46,592 bases of DNA. Origin: Glycomyces salinus (GTDB lineage Bacteria; Actinomycetota; Actinomycetes; Mycobacteriales; Micromonosporaceae). The stretch spans positions 1 through 46,592 of the forward strand of contig NZ_JAELXW010000048.1 of the NCBI RefSeq assembly GCF_016428645.1. Direction: 5' to 3'. Positions 32,192-40,242 of the stretch are shown here, piece by piece. The position numbers were made by a program, and so were the translations under genes. Below the pieces are notes generated by a model. That model saw nothing but the letters and a program-made list of their open reading frames with translations. It made no database searches and was not told the DNA's origin. Within the stretch, counting starts at the first letter, position 1; each line of letters starts with the position of its first letter.

Positions 32192-32367
32192 GTTTCGGTT
32201 GTACGGACGCGCGAGACCGTCTCGCCGTGTCCGTCCCGAATCCCGAAGAGAATCCGGTCCGTGACATCGGCGGATCAGTCGGAGACGTCCCGTGCGTCCG
32301 TCCCACCGCTCTGGGAGACGCGGTGAGAACACGGCCGGACGGTCTCGTTTGCCCACGTTGTGGGCCT

Positions 32368-32396
32368 TTGAGGACCGGCGGCCATGTCTGTAGTGT
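32368..32396 (+). promoter_or_regulatory. Promoter of the XRE-TPR regulator
   Basis: TTGAGG (32368-32373), a 17-base spacer and TAGTGT (32391-32396) form a good housekeeping-type promoter, with a start near 32403 and a 5' leader of about 60 bases. A small palindrome GCCCA-N5-TGGGC (32351-32365) lies just upstream of it. Confidence 0.6.
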
Positions 32397-32461
32397 GGGA
32401 CACGGCACGATCCGTTTCCACCACCCGACCGATTCAGATCGATTCAAATGGGGATCAAGGG

Positions 32462-33706
32462 ATGACACCGGCCGAGTCGCGACCTACCGTTGGCCGCATA
32501 GTCCGCTCCCTCCGCGAGCGTGCCGGGCATCAGCGGCCCTGGTTGGCCGATCAGTGCCATATCTCGCTGTCTCAGCTCAAGAACATCGAGAACGGCCACC
32601 GGCTGCCCAACACTCGCGACCTCGACCGGTTGGAAGAAGTCCTTGGCACTGGCGGACTGCTCAAGGACTTGATCGCTTGTGGAGATGACGACGTGCGCCG
32701 ACGAACCATATTGCAGAGCCTGGCGCTGATGGGCGCCAGCGTGCCTGGCCTGGTGCCGGTCACGCCTGCGCGCACTGATACTCCCCAAGCAACCACCATT
32801 CGCTCAATGACTGCGAGCTTGCGACAGCTCGACAACCTGCATGGCGGCCTGCAAGCTCACCACAGCATCTCTGGCTACCTCCACAACGTCTGTATTCCGC
32901 TGTTGCGCACGAGCAGCGACGGCAAGGGCGGCAACGATCTTCGAACGGCCGTAGCTGAACTGATGCTGCTCACCGGCTGGACCGCCTACGACGGGGGTGA
33001 GCACGCCAGCGCCGCTTCCTACTTCCGGCAAGCACAGAGTCTTGCGACGGACAGCTCAGACCACGCCCTGACCGGCGAAGTACTGGCCGCCATGAGTCAC
33101 CAAGCGGCCCTCCTCGGCCGAGGTGGCGAAGCGATCCAGCTCGCCGATATGGCGCTGTCCTCAGCGGTCCGGAGCGGCATGCCCGCGCTGATGGCTGAAG
33201 CCCACATGTCTGCCGCACACGGTGCCGCTCTGGAGGGCGACGCCCGCATGACGGCCCGGTTGCTGGGTAGAGCGGCCCGCGACCTCGACAGCGCCGACCA
33301 GCGCAACGATCCCGGCTGGGCCGGATTCCTCAGTACGGCGTATCTCGACGCGCGCACCGGACACAGTCTCCTCGCCAGTGGCGACCTGGTGAACGCCGTC
33401 GAGAACGCTCGAAGCTCGCTGAACATGGACCCGAACTACGTACGCGGCAAGATGTTCAACCTGGCCCTGCTCAGCACCGCGTTGCTGGACGCGGGCCAGT
33501 TGGACGAAGGGTGCGGAGTAGGGCGAGAGGCTCTGTCGCTGGCCGAAGGGATCAGCTCAGCACGAGCCGACGAATACTTGCGGCGGATCGCACTGCGCCT
33601 GCTGCCGTACCGCGACCACCAGCAGGCGGGCGAGCTGGTCTCAGCGATCGGAGTGCGTTTGACTCCGCTGCAACATGACAGCCTGGAGTCCGATGATCGA
33701 GGCTGA
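32462..33706 (+). CDS. XRE regulator with tetratricopeptide-like C-terminal domain
   Basis: A 414-aa protein from ATG 32462 (GGGAT lies seven bases upstream); the in-frame upstream extension is probably leader. The HTH is at about 10-65 (WLADQCHISLSQLKNIENGHRLP). The rest is a helical repeat array (AVAELMLLTGWTAYDGGEHASAASYFRQAQSLA, GHSLLASGDLVNAVENARSSL) typical of Streptomyces XRE-TPR regulators, which may bind peptides or protein partners. It is divergent from the 107-aa gene. Its 3' end overlaps the convergent NUDIX gene by 66 bases. Confidence 0.87.
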   Translation: MTPAESRPTVGRIVRSLRERAGHQRPWLADQCHISLSQLKNIENGHRLPNTRDLDRLEEVLGTGGLLKDLIACGDDDVRRRTILQSLALMGASVPGLVPVTPARTDTPQATTIRSMTASLRQLDNLHGGLQAHHSISGYLHNVCIPLLRTSSDGKGGNDLRTAVAELMLLTGWTAYDGGEHASAASYFRQAQSLATDSSDHALTGEVLAAMSHQAALLGRGGEAIQLADMALSSAVRSGMPALMAEAHMSAAHGAALEGDARMTARLLGRAARDLDSADQRNDPGWAGFLSTAYLDARTGHSLLASGDLVNAVENARSSLNMDPNYVRGKMFNLALLSTALLDAGQLDEGCGVGREALSLAEGISSARADEYLRRIALRLLPYRDHQQAGELVSAIGVRLTPLQHDSLESDDRG

Positions 33707-34195
33707 ACCGATGATCTCGCCGGCAGCGATCATCTTGGGCACCTCCTCCAGCGGAATCCAGCGCAACTCCTGGGCCTCATTGATGTCTGACGGAGTCTCG
33801 GCGACTTGTTCAGCGCCGTACGAGACGAAGAGGTGGTTCTCGGCGTCAGCTGTAGCCACCCACGGTTGGAAGGTCACGAGCGGCTCGAGGGTGGTCGGGC
33901 GCCAGCCGGTCTCTTCTTCGACCTCGCGGGCGGCACAACTAGCGATATCTTCGCCGTCGTCGCAGTAGCCGCCGGGCAGCTCCCACACCCACTGGTCGAT
34001 GACGAAGCGGTGGCGGCGCATGAGCAGCACAGCGCCACCCTCGACGAGCAAAGTCATGGCAGCCTTGGGCGCACGATAAACGTACTGCTCGAAGCGCACG
34101 CCGTCTGGGAGTTCAACGTCTGCGATCGACCAGGTGGCTCGGCGAGAGTCGTCTACGATGCGTTCGCCGTGGATGGTCCAGCGGGTGGAGGTCAT
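33641..34195 (-). CDS. NUDIX hydrolase
   Basis: A 184-aa protein from ATG 34195 (MTSTRWTIHGERIV), the usual N-terminal length for this subfamily; GTG 34225 would add ten residues. The NUDIX box at about 75-98 fits the consensus fully: GGYCDDGEDIASCAAREVEEETGW. The family hydrolyses nucleoside diphosphates linked to other groups; the ADP-sugar pyrophosphatase branch (ADVELPDGVRFEQYV) looks closest. NUDIX genes often accompany XRE regulators in actinobacterial elements. Confidence 0.88.
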   Translation of the reverse strand: MTSTRWTIHGERIVDDSRRATWSIADVELPDGVRFEQYVYRAPKAAMTLLVEGGAVLLMRRHRFVIDQWVWELPGGYCDDGEDIASCAAREVEEETGWRPTTLEPLVTFQPWVATADAENHLFVSYGAEQVAETPSDINEAQELRWIPLEEVPKMIAAGEIIGSASIIGLQAVMLQRSQTHSDR

Positions 34196-34263
34196 GAGGA
34201 GAGTGTAGTTCTTGGGCACGGCCACATCTCAGTTGTCACGGGCTGGTCAAAGTACTCTCCAAC

Positions 34264-34500
34264 AGAATGAGCGAGTCGTTTCCCTCACCGTTTGCGGAGC
34301 TGGGTCCGCGCAGTACGCGACGGAGTTCATCACGGCCGCGAAGGCCGAGGGCTGGGCCTGCCACGTCATCACGACGCACGCGGGGCGCAGGTCGTGGACC
34401 TCCAGGCCCTCGAAGAGGCTTCAGGCAACCCGGAGGCGACTGTGAAGGAAATCGTCGACATTCGACACCGAAAGTTACGCAAACAATCAGCTCACTGAAC
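34264..34500 (+). pseudogene. Flavoprotein remnant
   Basis: One frame reads VVSLTVCGAGSAQYATEFIT then AAKAEGWACHVITT, the start of a flavoprotein/decarboxylase-like domain. The reading then continues in a second frame as GAQVVDLQALEEASGNPEA. A frameshift near 34380 and the loss of the rest of the gene mark it as a decayed fragment. The rest of the gap to 34567 shows nothing else I can support. Confidence 0.6.
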
Positions 34501-34567
34501 CACAATTGAGGGAAGCAATGCACTAATAATACGGGAACTGATGGGAGACATCCGCGGTCCCATCATA

Positions 34568-37500
34568 TCAACAGCGAGGCTTCTGCCTTTTCCGTGCAGA
34601 GCCAATTAGCCGGGATACCTCAATTCGCTCCGCGTCAAGGAGTTGCCTTACCTGTATCCTCCTCGAGCGCCCTACCCATCTCAACCTGCGGCTTGCCACA
34701 CGAATCTCACGTATGAGCCCTCTGTAAGTCGCGAGCGCCTCTCCATGCCTATCGGTTTGGAGAAATAGATCGGCAAGTTCTTTCTTTGGAATTAGTGTGT
34801 CTAGCACGATCTGCACTTGTAGATCCAGAGAAACTCCTGGGTACGAAAGACGCCAAGTAAAAATTGGAGAATGTAGCTTCTTTATGAAACGTCGCAATTC
34901 ACTTTCGGCTTGAGTTTCCTTTCCACAGGCTCGCAACACAAGGATGTAGTCGAACTTCGTTTGACGCGAGACGAATCTCGGAATTTTGGAACTTCGCAAT
35001 GGCTCGATCACAAGTCCGGCAAGTTCTGATCTTCCGGAACCTATAAGCTCGACACAAAGATTCACACAGGCAATGAAGTGCCAAGAACCATATTTCAGAA
35101 ACCTTCGCTCTCTAGCTAGGTGCCATCGCGCCAGTCGGTCCTGAAGAAGACTATGGCGGAATTGGTAGGATCCCGCAGATACCCGAAAGATTCCCATCCG
35201 ATGAGCACCAGACACGAACTTATTAGTATTCCAAGGGAGCGGCCCTCGCCTCGTAAGAGCGAGCCAGCACTGACCTACAATGTCAAAAATTATGAGGCGA
35301 ATAATGCAATATGCGGTAACAATTACAGAGGCGATCAACATAGGCTCGAAGCTGCGGACTTCGATGGCCGTCACAGCGATTAGAGGTATGACGGCAAGTA
35401 CACCGGAGACAGCTTGATAGATCCGAAATCTCTGCATACTTCGGAATGGCGAGTTATGGATACTTTCGGTAGCCAACTTAGAAAGAGTCGTGAGAAAAAT
35501 GAAACCAACAATTATCACACCACCCAATTGCTGGACATAGATAGTACCTGCTGGCGATGGCTCGAGGGAATTTATGATTATGATGAGGGTGTAGGCAACT
35601 ACATACATAGAAGCGAAAATCAAGTATATGGATGGAGGCCTATCAAGGGTTCGGCGAAGAGAGTCTCGATGTCGAGTGGCCGGTGGCACAGTCTTGTAAT
35701 TGGGAATCAATCCAGTTCGTAGTCGACTAGCAAAGGCTTCTGGCTTTATAAACAAATGCGGCAGTAGGAGCATGATCATGGCAATTGCAATGAATGTACT
35801 CGATAGCGAGGCAACCACTACTGCTGAAGCGATCGCCAAGAGTACGAAGGGAGTTGCAGATCCAGCGCCGAGGTCCCACAAGTGCAATGTGCGCGTCTGG
35901 CGAAAATGGAGCTGAGCGGCTTGGTAGGAGAACCATTTTCGGGCATCGTTGGGCTTGTGTGGCCGGCTCCCATATGTCACCCGACTATTGTCATTTCGCA
36001 ATTGTGAGTACAATGAATCGACAAGTATATCCAGCAAGTGATTCTTAAGTTCGCTTACACTACGGAAGGTCGTGGAGTCCAGCATTTCCCCGGGATCCTT
36101 GTCCGTTTCACTGTAATTAGCACGCGCAAGTGACACAATCAGTGGTGTGGATAGAGCTTCAAGCAGAAGCTTGCAATGAGCGTCATTCGGATTGCTTCTC
36201 ATATAGTCAAGCACCGGATCCCACTTAGTGAGACGGGTCTCAGTATCGAGCGACTTGGCTGTGAGCGGAAGATAGGCGGCAATTTCATCGAAGGAGAGCT
36301 CTTGAACCTCAACAACAGCAGCCGCAGTTAGCACATCATCCTGCACTGCGGCCTTATACTCCTCCGGCCTACTCGTGAGCAAGTAACCTTCGTCAGAACT
36401 GAAGGACCTATTGATGTCTGCAATTGCGTCCTGTCGTGAAGATGGAGCTATTTCATCAAGCCCGTCGAGTATGGGGAATACGCAGCCGCTGCTTATCAAT
36501 GTCGAGGCAAACTTAATTGCGCGCTTCCGTCGTCGGGATTCAGCTCTGCCGAAGTAATCTCGAACAATCGTATCTGCCATCCAGTCACGCAGATTTTCAT
36601 TCATGGGGTTCCATGACCACAGCTGAAACACTATCGGGATTGATGTGCCTTTAGGATTCCTTTCTCGATCTTCCAGTATGGCAAGTGCAAATTGATTCGC
36701 GAGTATGCTTTTTCCCGACCCAGCTTCACCCAATACGACCATCCGACCTGAAGGTATTCGGTCGAAGATCTGCTTGAGATTAGCGGCTTTCCCCGAAAGT
36801 TCAATGGGAGCGTCGTGGTTAGGTTGCATCCTAATGTTGGCCCAGTGATCGATAATCAGATTATCAGACCCTTTTACAGTTACGGGAAGCGGAAATGGAT
36901 CCTGGAGACGTCGGAGTCGTTCCTCGGCGCGCAGCTCCTGGCGCATCTTGTCAGCAATTTTCTCAGTAACTTCTTTGGCCGTCGTATCGAGCGATGTTCT
37001 ATTGTTGCGCCGAAAGTAAGGCTCGAAATAGTGTTCACTGTCGTTGTCATTTTGATATTGCGGATGGAATTCGCCCAGCGGTGATAGATTTGAACGAGGA
37101 GATACCTCAGTTTTGGAAGCGTCAATGAGGTCTTTCAATGCAAATGCGAGGCGATTTCTTACCTCATTAGTTATTCTGTAAAAATTCTTGTCGCCCTGAT
37201 AGGACATTCTCGACTGAAGAATTGCTATCAGGGTCGAGTAATACTGCTTTCGTGGATATGCGTTGAGTTCATCTTCGCTTGCTGAGGTCAGCCCATAGAG
37301 CAAACTGACTGCGTCGCGAAAAGTGACAGTACTGTTGGGCCTCACCCGCACATCAAATTCGCTGCCCGAAATGGCTTGGTGCAAGACAGCCCTGATTGCT
37401 TGAACTCGACTTATTTCCGAATCGTTCCATTTGTCCGGATGAAGCGTCTGGACAACTCTGAAGAGACGACCTAGTCCGCCGGAGTCAGCCTTTCGCCCGC

Positions 37501-37621
37501 GCTCATTGCTTTCCTTGAGGGCGCCGACTAGGCCGAGCTGTGCGAGCCTCAAGAGTCCTTGCGCTAGCGTTTCTGCCTGCTCCTGTTCCTGCTCGTCCGT
37601 CACAGGACGAATATACGACAT
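34568..37621 (-). CDS. NACHT NTPase with C-terminal membrane region
   Basis: A 1017-aa protein. An about 250-residue N-terminal region of unknown fold precedes a NACHT domain with Walker A GEAGSGKS (about 297-304), Walker B VFPILDGLDEIAP (about 380-392) and LTSRPEEY. Residues about 610-800 contain around six membrane helices (FVLLAIASAVVVASLSSTFIAIAMIMLLLP and others), and a helical C-terminal region follows. This resembles actinobacterial membrane-linked NACHT proteins of the kind implicated in antiviral or abortive defence. The gene is clearly A+T-rich for this genome, which suggests transfer. Confidence 0.87.
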   Translation of the reverse strand: MSYIRPVTDEQEQEQAETLAQGLLRLAQLGLVGALKESNERGRKADSGGLGRLFRVVQTLHPDKWNDSEISRVQAIRAVLHQAISGSEFDVRVRPNSTVTFRDAVSLLYGLTSASEDELNAYPRKQYYSTLIAILQSRMSYQGDKNFYRITNEVRNRLAFALKDLIDASKTEVSPRSNLSPLGEFHPQYQNDNDSEHYFEPYFRRNNRTSLDTTAKEVTEKIADKMRQELRAEERLRRLQDPFPLPVTVKGSDNLIIDHWANIRMQPNHDAPIELSGKAANLKQIFDRIPSGRMVVLGEAGSGKSILANQFALAILEDRERNPKGTSIPIVFQLWSWNPMNENLRDWMADTIVRDYFGRAESRRRKRAIKFASTLISSGCVFPILDGLDEIAPSSRQDAIADINRSFSSDEGYLLTSRPEEYKAAVQDDVLTAAAVVEVQELSFDEIAAYLPLTAKSLDTETRLTKWDPVLDYMRSNPNDAHCKLLLEALSTPLIVSLARANYSETDKDPGEMLDSTTFRSVSELKNHLLDILVDSLYSQLRNDNSRVTYGSRPHKPNDARKWFSYQAAQLHFRQTRTLHLWDLGAGSATPFVLLAIASAVVVASLSSTFIAIAMIMLLLPHLFIKPEAFASRLRTGLIPNYKTVPPATRHRDSLRRTLDRPPSIYLIFASMYVVAYTLIIIINSLEPSPAGTIYVQQLGGVIIVGFIFLTTLSKLATESIHNSPFRSMQRFRIYQAVSGVLAVIPLIAVTAIEVRSFEPMLIASVIVTAYCIIRLIIFDIVGQCWLALTRRGPLPWNTNKFVSGAHRMGIFRVSAGSYQFRHSLLQDRLARWHLARERRFLKYGSWHFIACVNLCVELIGSGRSELAGLVIEPLRSSKIPRFVSRQTKFDYILVLRACGKETQAESELRRFIKKLHSPIFTWRLSYPGVSLDLQVQIVLDTLIPKKELADLFLQTDRHGEALATYRGLIREIRVASRRLRWVGRSRRIQVRQLLDAERIEVSRLIGSARKRQKPRC

Positions 37622-37651
37622 CAGACGTGGAGACCATGCCGCAGGTTCAGG

Positions 37652-38158
37652 TTATTCGCCGTAGCGATCTTGAGAAGCCCAAAGAGCGTTAGCTAGATCG
37701 GCTGCCAGGACTCCCAGAATCTCCTTTGGGAAATGGCTATCCTCGGCGGCGCGCTCTATAGCCCCGTGTGCATATTCATAAACGGTTCCTTCCGAATCGC
37801 GTATCAATTTCACCCACAGTGATGTTCCAAGTTCCGGGTTGACTTTAGCAATCTCATCAATTGCAGCAGCCACATGTTCCCGGTCGAACGAATTCTTGCT
37901 CTCTGAGAGCTTAACAAAAAACTCGATAGATCTTTCCGGATTGTCTTGTGGAAGCAGTCGCAACTCTTCAGTGAGGGCATTTAGGTTGTCTAATGCTCCA
38001 TGCCGTTCGAGATTATCTGGGTGAAGCTGCTCTCGTGATTCTTGGTATTTTCTGCCTACTTCTTGGCTGAGTCGAAGTAGCTCCTGAACTGACATGTTTG
38101 CGACGCCATACGGCCGCTGAAAGTCGTGCTTGCCGGGTTCTCTAGGTGTTCTTTCCAT
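37652..38158 (-). CDS. Unknown helical protein upstream of the NACHT gene
   Basis: A 168-aa protein from ATG 38158; a later ATG at the MSVQELL position is possible. It is rich in predicted helices (VQELLRLSQEVGRKYQESREQL, HVAAAIDEIAKVNPEL, YEYAHGAIERAAED), like a short HEAT/ARM array. It ends 30 bases before the NACHT start and shares its low G+C content, so the two are probably one operon. The N-terminal RPYGVAN also appears in the antitoxin at 12590-13054. Confidence 0.72.
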   Translation of the reverse strand: MERTPREPGKHDFQRPYGVANMSVQELLRLSQEVGRKYQESREQLHPDNLERHGALDNLNALTEELRLLPQDNPERSIEFFVKLSESKNSFDREHVAAAIDEIAKVNPELGTSLWVKLIRDSEGTVYEYAHGAIERAAEDSHFPKEILGVLAADLANALWASQDRYGE

Positions 38159-38235
38159 AGCATTTCTCTGCTTAACAGTTAAGCATGAATCTGCACACAT
38201 TGCAATATGCATTGCATCATGCTGTCCAGCCTCAC

Positions 38236-38271
38236 CCTCATTCCACCATCAGCCGTGAGGGTGGAATGAGG
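38236..38271. promoter_or_regulatory. 12-bp inverted repeat before the transfer operon
   Basis: CCTCATTCCACC (38236-38247) and its complement (38260-38271) enclose a 12-base loop, in the gap between the NACHT-side gene and the first transfer gene. It could be an operator for the plasmid-like operon, or an origin element. Confidence 0.55.
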
Positions 38272-38403
38272 TGGGAATTGATGGTCAATTCTGAGGGTGA
38301 AGCGTTCATGTTTCGATCGTCAGCTATTAGCGTCGCTTCTGACATCGCATTACAGCTCGAAACCCGGGTTCTCGACCTCCCAATCAACGGGAGCCGAGAA
38401 AAC

Positions 38404-38580
38404 ATGCCAAAGCGCATCGCCAAACAACCGAGGGACAACCGCAGAGAGCCGAAAAGGCCGCGCCGCTCTAAGTGGGCCAAGGATGCAGAGCACCTGATCC
38501 GCGACGGCAAGAACAAGTCGGACGTCGAGCTCGAGATCGAAGTCCTCTGGCAACAAGGGCACTGGCGCAACGTCAAGTAG
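38404..38580 (+). CDS. Small basic protein at the head of the transfer operon
   Basis: A 58-aa protein (MPKRIAKQPRDNRREPKRPRRSK...) with a very basic N-terminus and a helical C-terminal half (DAEHLIRDGKNKSDVELEIEVLWQQGHW). GC3 bias begins here and differs from the A+T-rich sequence upstream. It may bind DNA at the transfer or replication origin. Family not recognised. Confidence 0.6.
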   Translation: MPKRIAKQPRDNRREPKRPRRSKWAKDAEHLIRDGKNKSDVELEIEVLWQQGHWRNVK

Positions 38581-38662
38581 CTCCCGAATCCGCCGGGCAT
38601 TACAGCTCGGCCCGGCGGATCCAGGTCTCATTTCCACCAACTCCAAGAGAGGAGAAACCATC

Positions 38663-38962
38663 ATGTCAGAACTCACCCCGCGTCTCAGCGACGCGCTCGA
38701 ATCCCTGCGCGGAGACCGGCCCGTGAGCCGCGTTCCGCGCGAGGTCACCAAGGCCGTCGAGCGGGAGCGCGGCAATGCCGTGGTCCAGGCCGCTCGGGTT
38801 GAGGGCCGTGCTCTCGTCGCACACGTGGCGCTGTCCAACGCCGCCGCTCTCAGCAACGAGGAGGCTCTGTACCTTCAGGCCGCACCGCTAGGCGAGGCCC
38901 GGTACAAAGCAATCGCCGATGCCTACGCCCTCTACGCCGCGAACGAGGTCGGTCGCCCGTGA
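38663..38962 (+). CDS. Small helical protein of the transfer operon
   Basis: A 99-aa protein with a strong GAGAGGAGA ribosome site. It is almost entirely alpha-helical (LSDALESLRG, VTKAVERERGNAVVQAARVEGRALVAHVALSNAAAL). Its TGA overlaps the next gene as GTGA. Similar short proteins accompany conjugation genes in actinobacterial elements, but I know no defined function. Confidence 0.72.
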   Translation: MSELTPRLSDALESLRGDRPVSRVPREVTKAVERERGNAVVQAARVEGRALVAHVALSNAAALSNEEALYLQAAPLGEARYKAIADAYALYAANEVGRP

Positions 38963-39207
38963 CCACCTTCATCGTGGTGCTCGTCCTTCTCCTCATCGTC
39001 GGCGGTGTCGTCGGCGGATGGATCCTGCACCAGTACTGGCACGAAGAGCGAGAACGCGAGCTCGGTGCCCGTGAAGCCGTCCTCGAGGAACGGTGGCAGG
39101 CGCTGGAGCAGTCGCAGCGGATTCATCTCGCGTTCTGGCGGGCGCGCAACCTGATGCGAGACGAGGCCATCAAGGCCCGTCGAGACATGCACGGGGACGC
39201 CACGTAG
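38959..39207 (+). CDS. Single-pass membrane protein with coiled coil
   Basis: An 82-aa protein. An N-terminal membrane helix (TTFIVVLVLLLIVGGVVGGWIL) is followed by a charged coiled coil (HEERERELGAREAVLEERWQALEQ). The GTG start overlaps the previous stop. It is probably an accessory subunit of the transfer machinery; the layout resembles small Spd-like proteins of actinobacterial plasmids, which is inference. Confidence 0.72.
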   Translation: MTTFIVVLVLLLIVGGVVGGWILHQYWHEERERELGAREAVLEERWQALEQSQRIHLAFWRARNLMRDEAIKARRDMHGDAT

Positions 39208-39289
39208 CCCGTCGTCTCACCCTTCCGGCCGCCCCGCGTGCGGAGGCGGCCGGTCCCAAGGAATCAACTACTAACCAAGGAGGACTCAT

Positions 39290-39463
39290 GTGCCGAGGCG
39301 GACTCGGAAGCAGATCGTCGGCAAGCGCGAGGACCACGAGCAGCTCGAGCGTGAAGCGCAGCTTAGCGATCTCGAGGTCGAGCTTCACCGTGACCAGGAG
39401 CTGAACGCGGCCTGGGACGGATTGAAGCAGCGCGATTCTGCAGTGGACGAGGACAACAGGTAG
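39290..39463 (+). CDS. Small coiled-coil protein
   Basis: A 57-aa protein starting at GTG 39290 (VPRRTRKQIVGKRE) after a perfect AAGGAGG six bases upstream. The competing ATG at 39288 is in another frame and gives low-complexity Ser-rich sequence. The GTG frame has strong GC3 bias and a charged helix (EQLEREAQLSDLEVELHRDQELNAA). It is easily missed because of its length. Probably another accessory gene of the operon. Confidence 0.75.
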   Translation: MPRRTRKQIVGKREDHEQLEREAQLSDLEVELHRDQELNAAWDGLKQRDSAVDEDNR

Positions 39464-39524
39464 TAGCCGGTGGGCAGGTGCGGTCTCGTGCCTGCCCACC
39501 ACTTCGTGAGAGGAGGAATGCCAG

Positions 39525-39566
39525 GTGAGCTGGTACAAGGTCGCTCAAGCGGCGGTGCTTTCATGA
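39525..39566 (+). CDS. 13-residue leader peptide
   Basis: GTG 39525 follows AGGAGG by eight bases and encodes VSWYKVAQAAVLS before TGA 39564-39566. The stop overlaps the next ATG as ATGA. The membrane-protein gene after it has no ribosome site of its own, so translation of this short frame probably feeds it. Too short for family analysis. Confidence 0.5.
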   Translation: MSWYKVAQAAVLS

Positions 39567-39745
39567 GTGATCGGCCAAGAGTCCCCGCAGCCGGCCGGAT
39601 CGTCGGCTGGATCGTCGTGGTTGTGGCACTGGCGTACGGTGCGCGGCTGGTATGGGAGCTGCTGCGGCCGCTCGTGCCGCTGCTGGTCGCGATCGTGGTG
39701 ATGGGTGTCGTGTACTTCTTCATCACGCGGGGCTGGTCGCGGTGA
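39563..39745 (+). CDS. Small two-helix membrane protein
   Basis: A 60-aa protein (MSDRPRVPAAGRIVG...) with two membrane helices (WIVVVVALAYGARLVWEL and VPLLVAIVVMGVVYFFIT). It is coupled to the 13-residue leader. Small membrane proteins like this occur in actinobacterial plasmid transfer and spread regions. Confidence 0.7.
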   Translation: MSDRPRVPAAGRIVGWIVVVVALAYGARLVWELLRPLVPLLVAIVVMGVVYFFITRGWSR

Positions 39746-40044
39746 AGGGCTGGACTTTCGGTTGTGGCAACGCCAGCGGTGAGCGCCTGCCGGTCGGTGT
39801 TGTCAAAGAAGGCAAAGCCGTTTACCAGTCAATCACTTTCCCCCACAATGAAAGTAGCGGGAAGACAAAGCGCCACAGGCCAATTCGCCTGGATATGAGC
39901 GCGCCGGATCATCCCCGCGTCATCGATTGTCGGTCGTTTCCTGGGTTCAGCGATAGGCCATGCCTTGTATGCGGGGTGGTTTCGTGGTGCCTCGAATCGC
40001 CTGGCAAGTCCAAGGTCAACGTCATCTCAGAAAGGAGGGTGGGT
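39746..40044 (+). other. 300-base stretch, weak coding signal, possible cis site
   Basis: An open frame continues from GTG 39742 to the next gene but has poor GC3 bias and no separate ribosome site. The stretch holds a short inverted repeat ACTTTC-N9-GAAAGT near 39835-39855. Its position inside a transfer operon makes a cis-acting site such as oriT possible, but nothing specific identifies it. Confidence 0.35.
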
Positions 40045-40242
40045 ATGAGCGAAACGTCGTCAGAATCGGTTCACGTCACTGGAGAGGAGCGCGAGCGCCC
40101 TGAAATACGGAAGCTGGCGCGAGCGTGCTTGGAGCTGGCAAGGGTGGAGCTCGAAGCACGGCACCATCAAGAGCAACCGCCAAGCGAGCCAGGCGTCCGG
40201 CCGCCCTCCGGTCCCGAGGACGAGGAGCCCGGCGATGCGTGA
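40045..40242 (+). CDS. Small protein before the VirD4-like ATPase
   Basis: A 65-aa protein from ATG 40045 with a strong AAAGGAGG site. A charged helix (PEIRKLARACLELARVELEARHHQE) is followed by a Pro/Glu-rich tail. It overlaps the start of the next gene by eight bases, so the two are coupled. Function unknown. Confidence 0.72.
   Translation: MSETSSESVHVTGEERERPEIRKLARACLELARVELEARHHQEQPPSEPGVRPPSGPEDEEPGDA

Noticed and set aside
39652-40242. 196-codon frame covering the gap before the VirD4-like gene
   Set aside because: Only its last 65 codons have a strong ribosome site and coding bias; the earlier part looks non-coding.
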